In this document: positions 52,277-62,076 of the stretch, in pieces | Numbering within the stretch: the stretch's first letter is position 1 | Layout: each line of letters opens with the position of its first letter | Assembly: GCA_001800905.1 (NCBI GenBank) | Contig: MGWH01000005.1 | Span: 120,303-183,437, forward strand | DNA: 63,135 nt | Reading direction: 5' to 3' | DNA from: Flavobacteria bacterium GWA2_35_26 | GTDB lineage: Bacteria; Bacteroidota; Bacteroidia; Flavobacteriales; Flavobacteriaceae | The notes under the pieces: model-generated | Told to the model about the DNA's origin: nothing | What the model saw: the letters and a program-made list of their open reading frames with translations, nothing else | The model's database searches: none | Position numbers and translations under genes: made by a program

Positions 52277-54532
52277 ATGAAAAAAATACGTTACAATCTG
52301 ATTTTAGTATTGACAGTTTTACTAAGTATTTCTTCGGTTTGGTCGCAAGAACAAGCTGCAGTAGTGAAACAAAAGTCGAATTACAATTACCACGATGCTT
52401 TTGCTCCATTTTTCTATTCGAAAAACGGAACAAGCACACGTTCTGCTAGTGGACAGCCAGGTCATGAATATTGGCAAAACAGAGCTGATTATCAATTGAC
52501 AGCCCAATTGAATGAACAGAAAAATGAAATAACAGGTTCGGGTGTAATTACCTACACTAATAATAGTCCTGACAAAATGAATTTTGTTTGGATGAATTTA
52601 GATCAAAATTTATTTCAAGCAGATTCTAGAGGTAATGCAGTTGTGCCTATTACAGGAAGTCGTAATGGAGCACAAGGACAAATTTTTGATGGTGGTCATA
52701 AAATAAAATCGGTTAAATTAGTTACTTCTTCTAAGGGAAAAGTTACTGAAGTAGCGGCGAAGTATATTATTTCAGATACGAGAATGCAAGTTTTTCTTCC
52801 TCAAGGATTGAATCCAAAAGGAGGAGTAGTAAAAATTAAAATTGACTTTTCATTTATAGCTCCTTTCGAAGGTTCAGATCGTATGGGAGTTTTGGAAACT
52901 AAAAATGGTAAAATTTTCACCATGGCACAGTGGTATCCAAGAATGTGTGTCTATGATGATGTAAGAGGGTGGAACACCAATCCGTACTTAGGAGCTTCAG
53001 AGTTTTATTTGGAATATGGAGATTTTGATGTTAAAATCACAACTCCTTCCAATCATGTTGTGGTATGTTCAGGAGAATTGGTAAATCCAACTGAGGTATA
53101 TTCTTCAGAAGAACAAAAACGTTTGGCACAAGCTAAATTAAGCGATGCTACAGTTTTGATTCGTACGGCAGCAGAAGTGAATAATTTGCCTAAAACAACT
53201 TCTTCTACAAAAACGTGGCATTACAAAATTAAGAGCGCAAGAGATGTTTCTTGGGCTTCTTCACAAGCTTTTATTTTAGATGGAGCCAAAATTAATTTAC
53301 CAAGTGGTAAAAAAGCTTTAGCCTTATCAGTATATCCAGTAGAAAGTGACGGTAATGATGCTTGGGGAAGATCCACAGAATATACTAAAACTTCTATTGA
53401 AAATTATTCAAAAAGATGGTTCGAATATCCTTATCCAGTAGCTACAAACGTTGCAGGAAATGAAGGCGGAATGGAATATCCTGGCATTGTTTTTTGTGGA
53501 TGGGAATCGAAAGGCGCTAGTCTTTGGGGAGTAACGGATCATGAATTTGGCCATATTTGGTTTCCAATGATTGTGGGTTCTAACGAACGATTATTTGCAT
53601 GGATGGACGAAGGGTTTAACACGTTTATTAATTCATTGAGTTCACATGATTTTAATAATGGTGAATACAAAGAAGATAAAGCGGATTTACATAGAGATTC
53701 AGAACTATATACTAATCCTGCTTTGGAAACTATGATGAGTTCACCTGACAATATGAAGGAGGCTAATATTGGTACTTTGTGTTATTCTAAACCAGGTGCA
53801 GGCTTAGTGATGTTGAGAGAACAAATTTTAGGACCAGAACGATTTGATTTGGCTTTGCGTACTTATGTTGAGCGTTGGGCATTCAAACATCCTACTCCAG
53901 ATGATTTCTTTAGAACTATTGAAAATGTTGCAGGAGAAGATTTAAGTTGGTTTTGGAGAGGTTGGTTCCAATACAATTGGCGTTTGGATCAAGGAATTAA
54001 TTCTATAAAATATATCAAAAACGATCCAGCTAAAGGAATCATAATCAACATTGAGAACTTTGAAAAAATGGCAATGCCAATTGTATTAGATGTAAAAACT
54101 AAAAGTGGTAAAGTAACACGTGTAAAATTACCGGTTGAAATTTGGCAAAAAAATGTAGACTGGTCATTCAAACATAACTCTACAGAGCCAATTGAAAGTA
54201 TTACATTAGATCCTGATCACGTATTTCCTGATGTAAATGAAGCCAATAATGTTTGGACTGCTGAAAAAGGTAAAGTAGACGAAGATTTAATCTTAGACGG
54301 ATTTTTAGGAACTTTTACAACTGATAAAGCGCCGCTTAAATTTATAATTACTGAAAAAAATGGGGCTTTAAATGTGGAAATTGTTGGTTATCCAAAATTC
54401 AATTTAACTCCAACTGGTAAAAATAAATTCGAATCTAAACGTGCAGGTTTGCAAATAGAATTCAATGAAGCTAAAACTGGTTTTGAAATGATTTTAGGCG
54501 ATGGCCGAAAAATGTCATTTACTAAACAATAA
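52277..54532 (+). CDS. M1 family aminopeptidase, exported
   Basis: Secreted gluzincin of 751 aa with signal peptide (about 1-23). The zinc site is HEFGHIWFP with the third ligand Glu in [12 protein letters not shown] (17-18 residues on). The GGMEYPG motif (N-terminal-amine and substrate recognition, GAMEN in classical M1) lies about 30 residues before the zinc site. A C-terminal beta domain follows (about 560-751). Cleaves N-terminal residues from peptides in the periplasm. Monocistronic with a terminator. Confidence 0.93.
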   Translation: MKKIRYNLILVLTVLLSISSVWSQEQAAVVKQKSNYNYHDAFAPFFYSKNGTSTRSASGQPGHEYWQNRADYQLTAQLNEQKNEITGSGVITYTNNSPDKMNFVWMNLDQNLFQADSRGNAVVPITGSRNGAQGQIFDGGHKIKSVKLVTSSKGKVTEVAAKYIISDTRMQVFLPQGLNPKGGVVKIKIDFSFIAPFEGSDRMGVLETKNGKIFTMAQWYPRMCVYDDVRGWNTNPYLGASEFYLEYGDFDVKITTPSNHVVVCSGELVNPTEVYSSEEQKRLAQAKLSDATVLIRTAAEVNNLPKTTSSTKTWHYKIKSARDVSWASSQAFILDGAKINLPSGKKALALSVYPVESDGNDAWGRSTEYTKTSIENYSKRWFEYPYPVATNVAGNEGGMEYPGIVFCGWESKGASLWGVTDHEFGHIWFPMIVGSNERLFAWMDEGFNTFINSLSSHDFNNGEYKEDKADLHRDSELYTNPALETMMSSPDNMKEANIGTLCYSKPGAGLVMLREQILGPERFDLALRTYVERWAFKHPTPDDFFRTIENVAGEDLSWFWRGWFQYNWRLDQGINSIKYIKNDPAKGIIINIENFEKMAMPIVLDVKTKSGKVTRVKLPVEIWQKNVDWSFKHNSTEPIESITLDPDHVFPDVNEANNVWTAEKGKVDEDLILDGFLGTFTTDKAPLKFIITEKNGALNVEIVGYPKFNLTPTGKNKFESKRAGLQIEFNEAKTGFEMILGDGRKMSFTKQ

Positions 54533-54548
54533 TAGTATTTTACACCAT

Positions 54549-54582
54549 AAAAAAAACGACTGAGTAATCAGTCGTTTTTTTT
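54549..54582. terminator. Bidirectional terminator
   Basis: Stem AAAAAACGACTGA/TCAGTCGTTTTTT with GTAA loop, between convergent M1 peptidase and agmatine deiminase genes. Confidence 0.92.
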
Positions 54583-54603
54583 ATACTAGTATAGTATTCC
54601 GCT

Positions 54604-55644
54604 TTAAGATGGAATTTGTTGGCTCAAGCAATGTAAAGTTCCAAATCCCCATATAAAATCGGTGGCATTGATACCAATAATTTCTCTATCAGGAAAACAA
54701 TCCGCTAAGATGTTCAAAGCAATTCGGTCTTTACTATCATTAAAAGTAGGTACTAAAACACATTGGTTTAAAATAAGGAAATTAGCATAACTCGCTGGCA
54801 AACGCAACCCTTCAAAATCCAAACGTTTTGGCATTGGCAAACATACTATTTTTGGCGATTGACCATTTTCTAATTTGGCATTTTGCAAGCGCTTAAGATT
54901 TTCTTGAAGCGGTTGGTAGTTAGCGTCTTTTTTATCGTCTTCAACAATGGTGATAATGGTGTCTTCATTCACAAATCGGCATAAATCATCAATGTGTCCA
55001 TGAGTGTCATCACCCTCAATTCCATCGCCAACCCAAATTACATTGGTAATACCTAAATATTCTTTAAAAACGGCTTCGTAATCGGCTTTAGTAAAATGGG
55101 CATTACGCACTTGAATCGTAGGATGCATCAAACATTCTTCTGAAGTCAACAAGGTACCTTTTCCATTTACATCAATAGCGCCACCTTCCACGATAACTGG
55201 TTTTCCTTTGTAAGTTACTTGAGTTAAAGGTAACTTCAAAAAATCGGCTACTTTGCTAGGAACATGTTTATCTAATTGAAAATTGGAATATTTTGCCCAA
55301 CCGTTAAAGTTGAAATTCAAGGCTTCTCTTTTGGAGCCATTTTTTACAATGATGGGCCCAGAATCGCGCATCCAAGAACGATTTGTTTTATGAATGATAT
55401 AGGAAATATTAGTAATTTGAACATGCGCTCTCTCGAGCATTTCAGCTACTTTAGATTGTAGTTTTTCATCTGCGACTACCAAAAATACTTTTTCGACAGC
55501 AGCTACTTTTTTAATAAATTCGACAAAAGCCCATTGAACAGCTTCGTATTTGCCAGGCCAATCGTTTCCATTGTGCGGAAAACAAAGTAAAATACCTTCT
55601 TGTTTTTCCCATTCGGCAGGGAAACGTCTGTTTGGAGTACTCAT
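54604..55644 (-). CDS. aguA: Agmatine deiminase
   Basis: Pentein-fold enzyme of 346 aa converting agmatine to N-carbamoylputrescine and ammonia. Motifs: RDSGPIIVKNG, VEGGAIDVNGKGTLLTSEE, GIEGDDTHGHIDDL (Asp/His) and the nucleophile Cys339 in TLHCLSQQIPS. Together with the amidase gene 2 bases upstream it forms the two-step agmatine-to-putrescine route. Peptidylarginine deiminase-like annotation is the same family; the partner settles the function. Confidence 0.95.
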   Translation of the reverse strand: MSTPNRRFPAEWEKQEGILLCFPHNGNDWPGKYEAVQWAFVEFIKKVAAVEKVFLVVADEKLQSKVAEMLERAHVQITNISYIIHKTNRSWMRDSGPIIVKNGSKREALNFNFNGWAKYSNFQLDKHVPSKVADFLKLPLTQVTYKGKPVIVEGGAIDVNGKGTLLTSEECLMHPTIQVRNAHFTKADYEAVFKEYLGITNVIWVGDGIEGDDTHGHIDDLCRFVNEDTIITIVEDDKKDANYQPLQENLKRLQNAKLENGQSPKIVCLPMPKRLDFEGLRLPASYANFLILNQCVLVPTFNDSKDRIALNILADCFPDREIIGINATDFIWGFGTLHCLSQQIPS

Positions 55645-55646
55645 GA

Positions 55647-56534
55647 TTAATCGATCGCTCTTTTTGTAATATCTCCAAAAGCATCAATACGGCGGTCTCT
55701 GAAGAATGGCCAGTTTTGACGTACATTCTCTTGTAAATCCAAATCGACTTCTGCAATCAAGATTTCTTCTTTATCGTGAGAGGCTTGCGCCAAAATTTCG
55801 CCTTGCGGTCCTGCAATAAATGAGGAACCCCAAAATTCAATTCCTGAAGTATTCGGTAAGTATTTTTCTAAACCAATACGGTTAGCTGCAGCAACATAAA
55901 CGCCATTAGCGACTGCGTGACCTTTCATTACATTCATCCAAGCCCCGTGTTGATTGACTCCGTATTCTTCTTTTTCTAAAGGATGCCATCCAATTGCAGT
56001 AGGGTAAAATAAAACTTCAGCACCTTGCAAAGCGGTTAAACGAGCACCTTCAGGATACCATTGGTCCCAACAAATTAAGGTGCCAATTTTTCCTTTGTTA
56101 GTAGGAAATGCTTTGAAACCTAAATCGCCTGGAGTGAAATAGAATTTTTCGTAGAAATGGGGGTCGTCTGGAATGTGCATTTTGCGGTACAAACCCGCTT
56201 CAGATCCATCCGTGTCAATAATGTAAGCGCTATTGTGGTAAATTCCTGCCATTCTTTTTTCGAAGAAAGGCACAATAATTACCACACCTAATTCTTTGGC
56301 TAATGCACTAAAAGCAATAAAAGAAGTGCTGTACAATGATTCTGCCAAAGCAAAATTATCTACATCTTCACTTTGACAAAAATAATGACTGCTGTACAAT
56401 TCAGGAAGCGAAATTACTTCGGCACCTTGACTCGCTGCATCACGAACCCAACTCAAACATTTCTTTAAGTTGTTTTCGGCAACATCATTCAGATTCAATT
56501 GAATGACTGCAATTTTGTATTTTCTATTTGGCAT
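55647..56534 (-). CDS. aguB: N-carbamoylputrescine amidase
   Basis: Carbon-nitrogen hydrolase (nitrilase superfamily) of 295 aa, releasing putrescine, CO2 and ammonia. Catalytic triad: Glu in ISLPELYSSHYFCQ, Lys in GLYRKMHIPDD, Cys in GTLICWDQWYPEGAR. The WYPEGAR sequence is typical of this amidase. ATG 56534 was chosen (MPNRKYKIAVIQ); 7 extra residues upstream are unlikely. 2 bases before aguA, so the pair is coupled. Confidence 0.95.
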   Translation of the reverse strand: MPNRKYKIAVIQLNLNDVAENNLKKCLSWVRDAASQGAEVISLPELYSSHYFCQSEDVDNFALAESLYSTSFIAFSALAKELGVVIIVPFFEKRMAGIYHNSAYIIDTDGSEAGLYRKMHIPDDPHFYEKFYFTPGDLGFKAFPTNKGKIGTLICWDQWYPEGARLTALQGAEVLFYPTAIGWHPLEKEEYGVNQHGAWMNVMKGHAVANGVYVAAANRIGLEKYLPNTSGIEFWGSSFIAGPQGEILAQASHDKEEILIAEVDLDLQENVRQNWPFFRDRRIDAFGDITKRAID

Positions 56535-56655
56535 AGCTAAAAAATTAGATCGCAAAAATAGTTATTTTTATAAAGAGTATACGAAAAGAAATATAGAAAA
56601 AGTATCCCCATTTTTTTGTTTCTAAGGAATAGCTCGGATATTCAAATTGGCTTCG

Positions 56656-56663
56656 TACCTTTG
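56656..56663 (+). promoter_or_regulatory. -7 box fixing the CvfB-like start
   Basis: TACCTTTG, exact TAnnTTTG match, 18 bases before ATG 56682. It lies downstream of the alternative ATG at 56616, which therefore would not be on this transcript. Confidence 0.5.
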
Positions 56664-56681
56664 CGCTTTAGAATTGAAGAA

Positions 56682-57536
56682 ATGTTAGCAATAGGAAAAT
56701 ACAATACACTTACGATTTTACGGGATACCAAAGTGGGTTTGTTTTTGGGAAATCCCGAAAAAGATCCTGAAGGAATTCACGACGTGCTCTTACCTAATAA
56801 ATATGTTCCCAACGAATTTGAAATTGGCGAAGAGTTAATTGTTTTTGTGTATTTGGATCACGAAGAACGTCCGGTAGCCACTACCTTAGCACCCTATATT
56901 TTGTTGAATGAATTTGCGCTTTTGCGTGTGAATTACATCAATCAAATTGGGGCATTTATGGATTGGGGAATGGAAAAAGATATTTTGGTTCCATTCAAAG
57001 AACAAGCGCGTCCAATGGAAAAAGGAAAGCGTTATTTGGTGTATTTGTACATGGACGAAAAAACCAACCGTTTGGTGGCTTCAAGTAAAACCAATCAGTT
57101 TTTGAATAACGATCATTTGACAGTTGAAAAAGGCGAAGAAGTAGATTTAATAGTTTCACATATTACCGAAATTGGAATCAATGTCATTATCAATGAACAA
57201 CACAAAGGATTGTTGTACAAAGATGAGGTCTATGATGATGCGATTCGTACCGGTGACAGAATGCGAGGTTTTATTAAAAATATTCGTCCGGACAATAAAA
57301 TAGATGTGGCGCTGCAAGTGCAAGGATATCAAAGTATCGAACCTAACGCGGAGAAAATTCTTGACGAATTACGTGCTAATCGCGGGTTTTTACGTTTGAA
57401 TGACAATTCGCATCCCGAAGACATTAAAACGGTCTTAAAAATGAGTAAAAAGATCTTTAAAAAAGCTATAGGTGCTTTGTATAGAGAAAAATTAATTGAA
57501 ATAAAAGACGACGGAATTTACTTGGTTAAAGAGTAA
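56682..57536 (+). CDS. CvfB/YitL-like S1 RNA-binding protein
   Basis: 284 aa: N-terminal S1-like domains (about 1-140, beginning MLAIGKYNTLTILRDTKVGLFL), a third S1 domain (about 145-205, LIVSHITEIGINVIINEQHKGLLY), and a C-terminal winged helix (about 225-284, LDELRANRGFLRLNDN, KKAIGALYREKLIEI). In Gram-positives CvfB influences virulence gene expression by binding RNA. ATG 56682 is preferred because of the promoter box; a longer frame starts at 56616. It stands before menB with its own terminator. Confidence 0.9.
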   Translation: MLAIGKYNTLTILRDTKVGLFLGNPEKDPEGIHDVLLPNKYVPNEFEIGEELIVFVYLDHEERPVATTLAPYILLNEFALLRVNYINQIGAFMDWGMEKDILVPFKEQARPMEKGKRYLVYLYMDEKTNRLVASSKTNQFLNNDHLTVEKGEEVDLIVSHITEIGINVIINEQHKGLLYKDEVYDDAIRTGDRMRGFIKNIRPDNKIDVALQVQGYQSIEPNAEKILDELRANRGFLRLNDNSHPEDIKTVLKMSKKIFKKAIGALYREKLIEIKDDGIYLVKE

Positions 57537-57557
57537 ATATTCATTTATATCAGTATC

Positions 57558-57592
57558 AAAAGGCAATTCATTTTATTGAATTGCCTTTTTTT
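57558..57592 (+). terminator. cvfB-like gene terminator
   Basis: Stem AAGGCAATTCA/TGAATTGCCTT with five-base loop and seven Ts. The T run overlaps the -33 element of the next promoter. Confidence 0.88.
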
Positions 57593-57622
57593 GTAAAGAA
57601 TCTAAAAAATGACTTATTTTTA
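57590..57622 (+). promoter_or_regulatory. menB promoter
   Basis: TTTG (57590-57593), 21-base spacer, TATTTTTA (57615-57622). It ends 18 bases before ATG 57641 and so supports that start. Confidence 0.5.
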
Positions 57623-57640
57623 CACTCAAATCAAAGAATT

Positions 57641-58480
57641 ATGAGCAAGATAGATTGGCAAACAGTCCGAGAATTTGAAGATATTACCTATAAAAAATGC
57701 AATGGAGTAGCACGAATTGCTTTTAATCGCCCAGAGGTGCGCAATGCGTTTCGTCCTAAAACTACTTCCGAATTATTGCAAGCTTTTCACGATGCACAAG
57801 AAGACACTTCGATTGGAGTAGTTTTGTTATCAGCGGAAGGCCCTTCGTCTAAAGATGGCATATGGTCTTTTTGCAGTGGAGGGGATCAAAAAGCTCGTGG
57901 ACACCAAGGATATGTTGGTGAAGACGGCTATCATAGATTGAATATTTTAGATGTTCAACGATTGATTCGCTTTATGCCAAAAGCGGTTATTTGTGTTGTC
58001 CCAGGTTGGGCTGTGGGTGGCGGTCATAGCTTGCACGTAGTTTGCGATTTGACTTTAGCGAGTAAAGAACATGCTATTTTTAAACAAACCGATGCCGATG
58101 TAACCAGTTTTGACGGAGGGTATGGGTCGGCGTATTTAGCCAAAATGGTGGGGCAGAAAAAAGCTCGTGAAATCTTTTTTTTAGGTCGCAATTATTCTGC
58201 TCAAGAAGCCTATGAAATGGGAATGGTGAATGCGGTTATCCCTCACGATGAGCTAGAAGATATTGCCTACGAATGGGCACAAGAAATTTTAGCCAAATCG
58301 CCAACGTCTATCAAAATGTTAAAATTCGCTATGAATCTAACTGATGACGGTATGGTAGGACAGCAAGTTTTTGCTGGTGAAGCCACTCGTTTGGCCTATA
58401 TGACAGAGGAAGCAGCGGAGGGTAGAAATGCCTTTTTGGAAAAAAGAAAACCGAATTTCGAGAAAAAATGGTTGCCATAA
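57641..58480 (+). CDS. menB: 1,4-dihydroxy-2-naphthoyl-CoA synthase
   Basis: Crotonase-fold enzyme closing the second ring of menaquinone from O-succinylbenzoyl-CoA; 279 aa from MSKIDWQTV. MenB-specific words: RPEVRNAFRPKT, SFCSGGDQ, WAVGGGHSLHVVCDLT (oxyanion hole) and TDADVTSFDGGYGSAYLA (catalytic Asp/Ser region). ATG 57641 preferred over 57581 because that frame begins inside the terminator. Starts the second menaquinone block. Confidence 0.97.
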   Translation: MSKIDWQTVREFEDITYKKCNGVARIAFNRPEVRNAFRPKTTSELLQAFHDAQEDTSIGVVLLSAEGPSSKDGIWSFCSGGDQKARGHQGYVGEDGYHRLNILDVQRLIRFMPKAVICVVPGWAVGGGHSLHVVCDLTLASKEHAIFKQTDADVTSFDGGYGSAYLAKMVGQKKAREIFFLGRNYSAQEAYEMGMVNAVIPHDELEDIAYEWAQEILAKSPTSIKMLKFAMNLTDDGMVGQQVFAGEATRLAYMTEEAAEGRNAFLEKRKPNFEKKWLP

Positions 58481-58527
58481 AAGGTAGATCTCTACATTTT
58501 TAAACCATAACCTTACAAATACAAAAA

Positions 58528-59478
58528 ATGAAACATTGGATTGAAGCTGCTCGATTAAGAACCTTGCCCTTATCGGTTTCTGGAATTATAGTGGGGAGTA
58601 TGTATGCCTTGGCAAACCCAACAGATGATGTGCTTACTCCGACGGAAGTTTTCAATTGGAAACTTTTTACTTTTGCAATTATTACTACTTTGGGATTGCA
58701 AATTCTGTCCAATTTTGCCAATGACTATGGCGATGGAATGAAAGGAACAGATAACGAAGATAGAGTAGGTCCTAAGCGCACTATTCAGAGCGGGGTAATC
58801 ACGCCTCAGGCAATGAAAAACGCTATTGTTTTGACTTCCGTGCTGACATTATTTTCTGCAATTTATTTAATATATCTGGCTTTTGGAGCGCATAACTTAG
58901 GTTACTCTTTGTTTTATTTGATTTTAGGAATTACAGCAATTGCATCTGCTATTCGTTATACAGTGGGTAATTCAGCTTATGGATACCGAGGTTTTGGTGA
59001 TGTATTTGTATTTGTTTTTTTCGGATTAGTGAGTACGCTTGGAGTTAATTTTTTGTATTCCAAACAATTGGACGCCATTTTGTTTTTACCGGCAACCGCT
59101 ATTGGTTTCTTGAGTGTAGCGGTATTGAATTTAAATAATATGCGCGACGAAGCTTCCGATAGAAAATCGGGTAAAAATACTTTGGTGGTCAAAATGGGAA
59201 TCGAAAACGCAAAAAAATACCATTACTTCCTGATTGTTGGCGCTATGATATTGGTGTTGCTATTTGCGATTTTTAGTGATTTTAATTTCGACCAATATTT
59301 ATTTGTATTGGCTTATTTTCCTCTAGTAAAACATCTAGTAACTGTTTATAAAAATCATAATAGCAAGTTGTTAGATCCAGAATTAAAAAAAGTAGCATTG
59401 AGTACTTTTGCACTTTCTGTGATGTTAGCGTTGTGTATGATATTTTTCTTTTCTGATTTAATTGTAAACAACTCATAG
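58528..59478 (+). CDS. menA: 1,4-dihydroxy-2-naphthoate polyprenyltransferase
   Basis: Integral membrane UbiA-family prenyltransferase, 316 aa with about eight or nine transmembrane helices. Mg-diphosphate motifs: NFANDYGDGMKGTDN (first Asp-rich) and NMRDEASDRKSGK (second). It attaches the polyprenyl tail to DHNA in the inner membrane. 47 bases after menB. Confidence 0.96.
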   Translation: MKHWIEAARLRTLPLSVSGIIVGSMYALANPTDDVLTPTEVFNWKLFTFAIITTLGLQILSNFANDYGDGMKGTDNEDRVGPKRTIQSGVITPQAMKNAIVLTSVLTLFSAIYLIYLAFGAHNLGYSLFYLILGITAIASAIRYTVGNSAYGYRGFGDVFVFVFFGLVSTLGVNFLYSKQLDAILFLPATAIGFLSVAVLNLNNMRDEASDRKSGKNTLVVKMGIENAKKYHYFLIVGAMILVLLFAIFSDFNFDQYLFVLAYFPLVKHLVTVYKNHNSKLLDPELKKVALSTFALSVMLALCMIFFFSDLIVNNS

Positions 59479-59521
59479 GTGATTATTATTAATTGCCGTC
59501 TTAATTATACGAACACTTTGT

Positions 59522-60730
59522 ATGTTAAATAAAATTAGTTCTCTCTTTTTCTTTTTTATATCAATACCCTTACTATTTGCTCAAAAAGACGGGTATTGGG
59601 ATAAAGAACGTGCTACAACCAAAGAAGTAGTTGTATCGGCGCGAGATCGTATTTTAATTAAGATTGATGATTTACCAACGGGAACCACCGAGTTGATTTA
59701 TCGTATTACGTTGTTGGATAAAAACCAGCAAATGTCCAATAGTTTGGTTTCGGTTTTAAAAGCGATTCCGGATCCAACTGGAATTAGTCAAGGTTCGGCT
59801 GGTGCTTTGTTTTTGGTTTCAAAAATATCAGGAGACGACAAATGTAAATATGCTGTTTTTACCAAGTCGGAGGCGGCTGGAAATTATCTAACCACAGGCG
59901 CAACAGATGAAGCTTGTTTCGTTCAAGATGAGCCAATAAGTAAAGATGCTAAGCGATTATCTACAGATAAATCCGATTGTTTGCAATGGAGTGGGAATTC
60001 CAATATTTTGTGGTTTGGTTTTGAAAGTAAAAATTGGATTCTAAACCAAAAAATTATACTAGAAGTAGTGCCTTGGTTAGATTATAAATTGAGCCGAGGT
60101 TGGACCAAAGAAAATAGAAAAGCAATAATTGACCAATGTAAATCATCTAGTTTGGCTCAGAAAATATCCAATTCAGATGATTTTTGTGTTTGTGTTTCGG
60201 ATAAAATTCAAACAAAATATTCGTTCAAAGAGTTTCAGAAATTATTAATCGAAGAACGTAATAAGGCTTTTAAAGATTTTGGAGCACTTTGTTTTACAGA
60301 ATCAGGCGCTTCTAACGCATTCAATTCGGATTTACGATCACAAGCCTCAGTATTAGCTAAAAAAGGTAGGTACGGTGCTGCAATCGCTAAAATGAATACT
60401 ATTATCAACAATAATAAAGGTAGCGCTTTGGATTTCAACATGCTTGGTTATTATTATCTAATCACCAAACAATACGGAAAAGCACTTAAGATTTTGCAAG
60501 AAGCCGAAAAACAAGACGCAACCGAGTTGTTGATTCAATTAAATTTAGCACATGCTTATCTGTTAAACGGTAATTATAAATCGGCTAAAACAATTCATAA
60601 AACCTATTCTTATCAAAATGTAACGGATAGTTTGAGCTGGATACAAAAGACTAAATTGGATTTTGATGCTTTTCAAAAGGCAGGAATTCAAAACGAAGAC
60701 TTCAATGCTATCTTGAAAATTTTAGAATAA
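59522..60730 (+). CDS. Unknown exported TPR protein within the menaquinone operon
   Basis: 402 aa with a signal peptide (about 1-20, LLFAQ). Residues about 25-190 form an uncharacterised domain with several Cys (DDKCKY, DEACFV, SDCLQW). A Cys-containing linker follows (IIDQCKSS, DDFCVCVSDKI, GALCFTES; about 195-265). Residues about 280-375 hold about three TPR-like helical hairpins (KGRYGAAIAKMNTII, KQYGKALKILQEAEK, GNYKSAKTIHKTY). No enzyme motif. The spacing to menA is 43 bases and to menC 6 bases, so it is co-transcribed with menaquinone synthesis. Role unknown; paired cysteines in an exported protein suggest disulfides. Confidence 0.75.
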   Translation: MLNKISSLFFFFISIPLLFAQKDGYWDKERATTKEVVVSARDRILIKIDDLPTGTTELIYRITLLDKNQQMSNSLVSVLKAIPDPTGISQGSAGALFLVSKISGDDKCKYAVFTKSEAAGNYLTTGATDEACFVQDEPISKDAKRLSTDKSDCLQWSGNSNILWFGFESKNWILNQKIILEVVPWLDYKLSRGWTKENRKAIIDQCKSSSLAQKISNSDDFCVCVSDKIQTKYSFKEFQKLLIEERNKAFKDFGALCFTESGASNAFNSDLRSQASVLAKKGRYGAAIAKMNTIINNNKGSALDFNMLGYYYLITKQYGKALKILQEAEKQDATELLIQLNLAHAYLLNGNYKSAKTIHKTYSYQNVTDSLSWIQKTKLDFDAFQKAGIQNEDFNAILKILE

Positions 60731-60736
60731 ATTCCT

Positions 60737-61774
60737 TTGAAAGCAACCTATCACAAATACCTACTACATTTCAAACGTCCTTCAGGAACTTCTAGAGGTA
60801 TCATGACGGATAAAGAAACTTGGTTTATTGTCTTGGAACAAGACGGTAAAAAAGGAATAGGCGAATGCGGAATACTTCGCGGCCTAAGTTGTGATGACCG
60901 TCCCGATTACGAAAAAAAACTAGAATGGACTTGTGCTAATATTCATTTGGGTAAAGACCTGCTTTGGGAAGCTTTATTAGAATTTCCATCCATCCAATTT
61001 GGTATAGAAATGGCATTCCAATCGTTAGCAAGCGAAATGCCTTATTTACTTTTTCCTTCGGACTTTACTCAAGGTCAAAAATCCATTCCAATTAACGGAT
61101 TGATCTGGATGGGTGAGGAGTCATTTATGAAAGAGCAAATTGAAGAAAAACTAGCGACTGGATTCCGATGTGTTAAATTGAAAATTGGTGCTATTGATTT
61201 TGATAAAGAACTGCAATTATTGCGGTATATTCGAGCTAATTTCAGTCCAGAACAAGTCGAAATCCGAGTAGATGCTAACGGGGCTTTTGATAAAAATAAC
61301 GCTTTAGATAAATTAATACAATTATCTGAATTTAAGCTACATAGTATTGAGCAACCTATTGCGAAAAACAATACTGACAGGATGTCAGAACTGTGTAAAA
61401 CCAGTCCTTTTTCCATTGCTTTGGACGAAGAGCTAATAGGTGTGTTTTCGGCATCAGATAAAGAAACATTATTACAAAAAATAAAGCCGCAATACATTAT
61501 TTTGAAGCCTAGTTTTGTAGGTGGTTTTCGAGGAACTCAGGAGTGGATTTCATTGGCCGAAAAACATCAAATTGGTTGGTGGATTACCTCGGCTTTAGAG
61601 AGTAACGTTGGATTAAATGCCATTGCGCAATGGACTTTTTTACAGCACAATTTAATGCCTCAAGGATTAGGAACAGGGGCTTTGTATACCAATAATTTTG
61701 ATTGTCCTCTAAAAGTAGATCAAGGGCAATTGTGGTACGATACTAATGTAAATTGGGATTGTAATCTACTTTAA
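60737..61774 (+). CDS. menC: O-succinylbenzoate synthase, TTG start
   Basis: Enolase-superfamily dehydratase of 345 aa making O-succinylbenzoate from SHCHC. Active-site words: KLKIGAIDF (KxK; catalytic Lys), RVDANGAF (metal Asp), SIEQPI (metal Glu), ALDEEL (metal Asp/Glu) and ILKPSFVGG (second catalytic Lys). Starts with TTG at 60737, giving KATYHKYLLHFKRPSGTSRG; no ATG or GTG is available between the previous stop and this conserved N-terminus. Last gene of the operon: a strong terminator follows, and menE does not. Confidence 0.93.
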   Translation: MKATYHKYLLHFKRPSGTSRGIMTDKETWFIVLEQDGKKGIGECGILRGLSCDDRPDYEKKLEWTCANIHLGKDLLWEALLEFPSIQFGIEMAFQSLASEMPYLLFPSDFTQGQKSIPINGLIWMGEESFMKEQIEEKLATGFRCVKLKIGAIDFDKELQLLRYIRANFSPEQVEIRVDANGAFDKNNALDKLIQLSEFKLHSIEQPIAKNNTDRMSELCKTSPFSIALDEELIGVFSASDKETLLQKIKPQYIILKPSFVGGFRGTQEWISLAEKHQIGWWITSALESNVGLNAIAQWTFLQHNLMPQGLGTGALYTNNFDCPLKVDQGQLWYDTNVNWDCNLL

Positions 61775-61776
61775 TT

Positions 61777-61810
61777 AAAAAAAGCCTTGTAAAAATACAA
61801 GGCTTTTTTT
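61777..61810 (+). terminator. Terminator of the menBA-TPR-menC operon
   Basis: Stem AAAAAAGCCTTGTA/TACAAGGCTTTTTT with AAAA loop and a T run, 3 bases after menC. Confidence 0.93.
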
Positions 61811-62076
61811 GTGGAGTCTGTGCCGTACCGAACTTTTCGGCTATAACCACTTATCTATTAGTTGTTTAATAATTTTAGTTTTATCCAGTACTCCCTTTTT
61901 TCGCACTTATTCTACTACTGCAAGTTCAAAGATCGTTTGTTTTTCCAAATATAAATAAAAACGACCCGAACCCTTGTACTATTGTTTCAAATAAAACTAT
62001 TTAAAATATTATTAGCTTCCAATGAGGCCCATGCCTCATGTCTAATAGTATCGCCTTTCGCCCCAGCTCAAGGCTT
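61811..62076. other. Intergenic region between menC and recombinase
   Basis: About 270 bases with no recognised gene. It holds a 7-bp hairpin ATGAGGC/GCCTCAT at 62022-62039, 37 bases past the recombinase stop, lacking a T run. A 21-codon minus-strand frame (61841-61906) looks vaguely like a protein tail but has no support. Otherwise AT-rich, becoming less so towards 62040. Confidence 0.6.
62022..62039. repeat. Hairpin downstream of serine recombinase
   Basis: ATGAGGC (62022-62028), loop CCAT, GCCTCAT (62033-62039). Could be a weak terminator or a recombination dyad. Confidence 0.45.

Noticed and set aside
61841..61906. Minus-strand 21-codon frame starting GTG that looks like a protein tail
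   Set aside because: Too short, with an in-frame stop just before; no family resemblance. Might be a gene remnant but not supportable.
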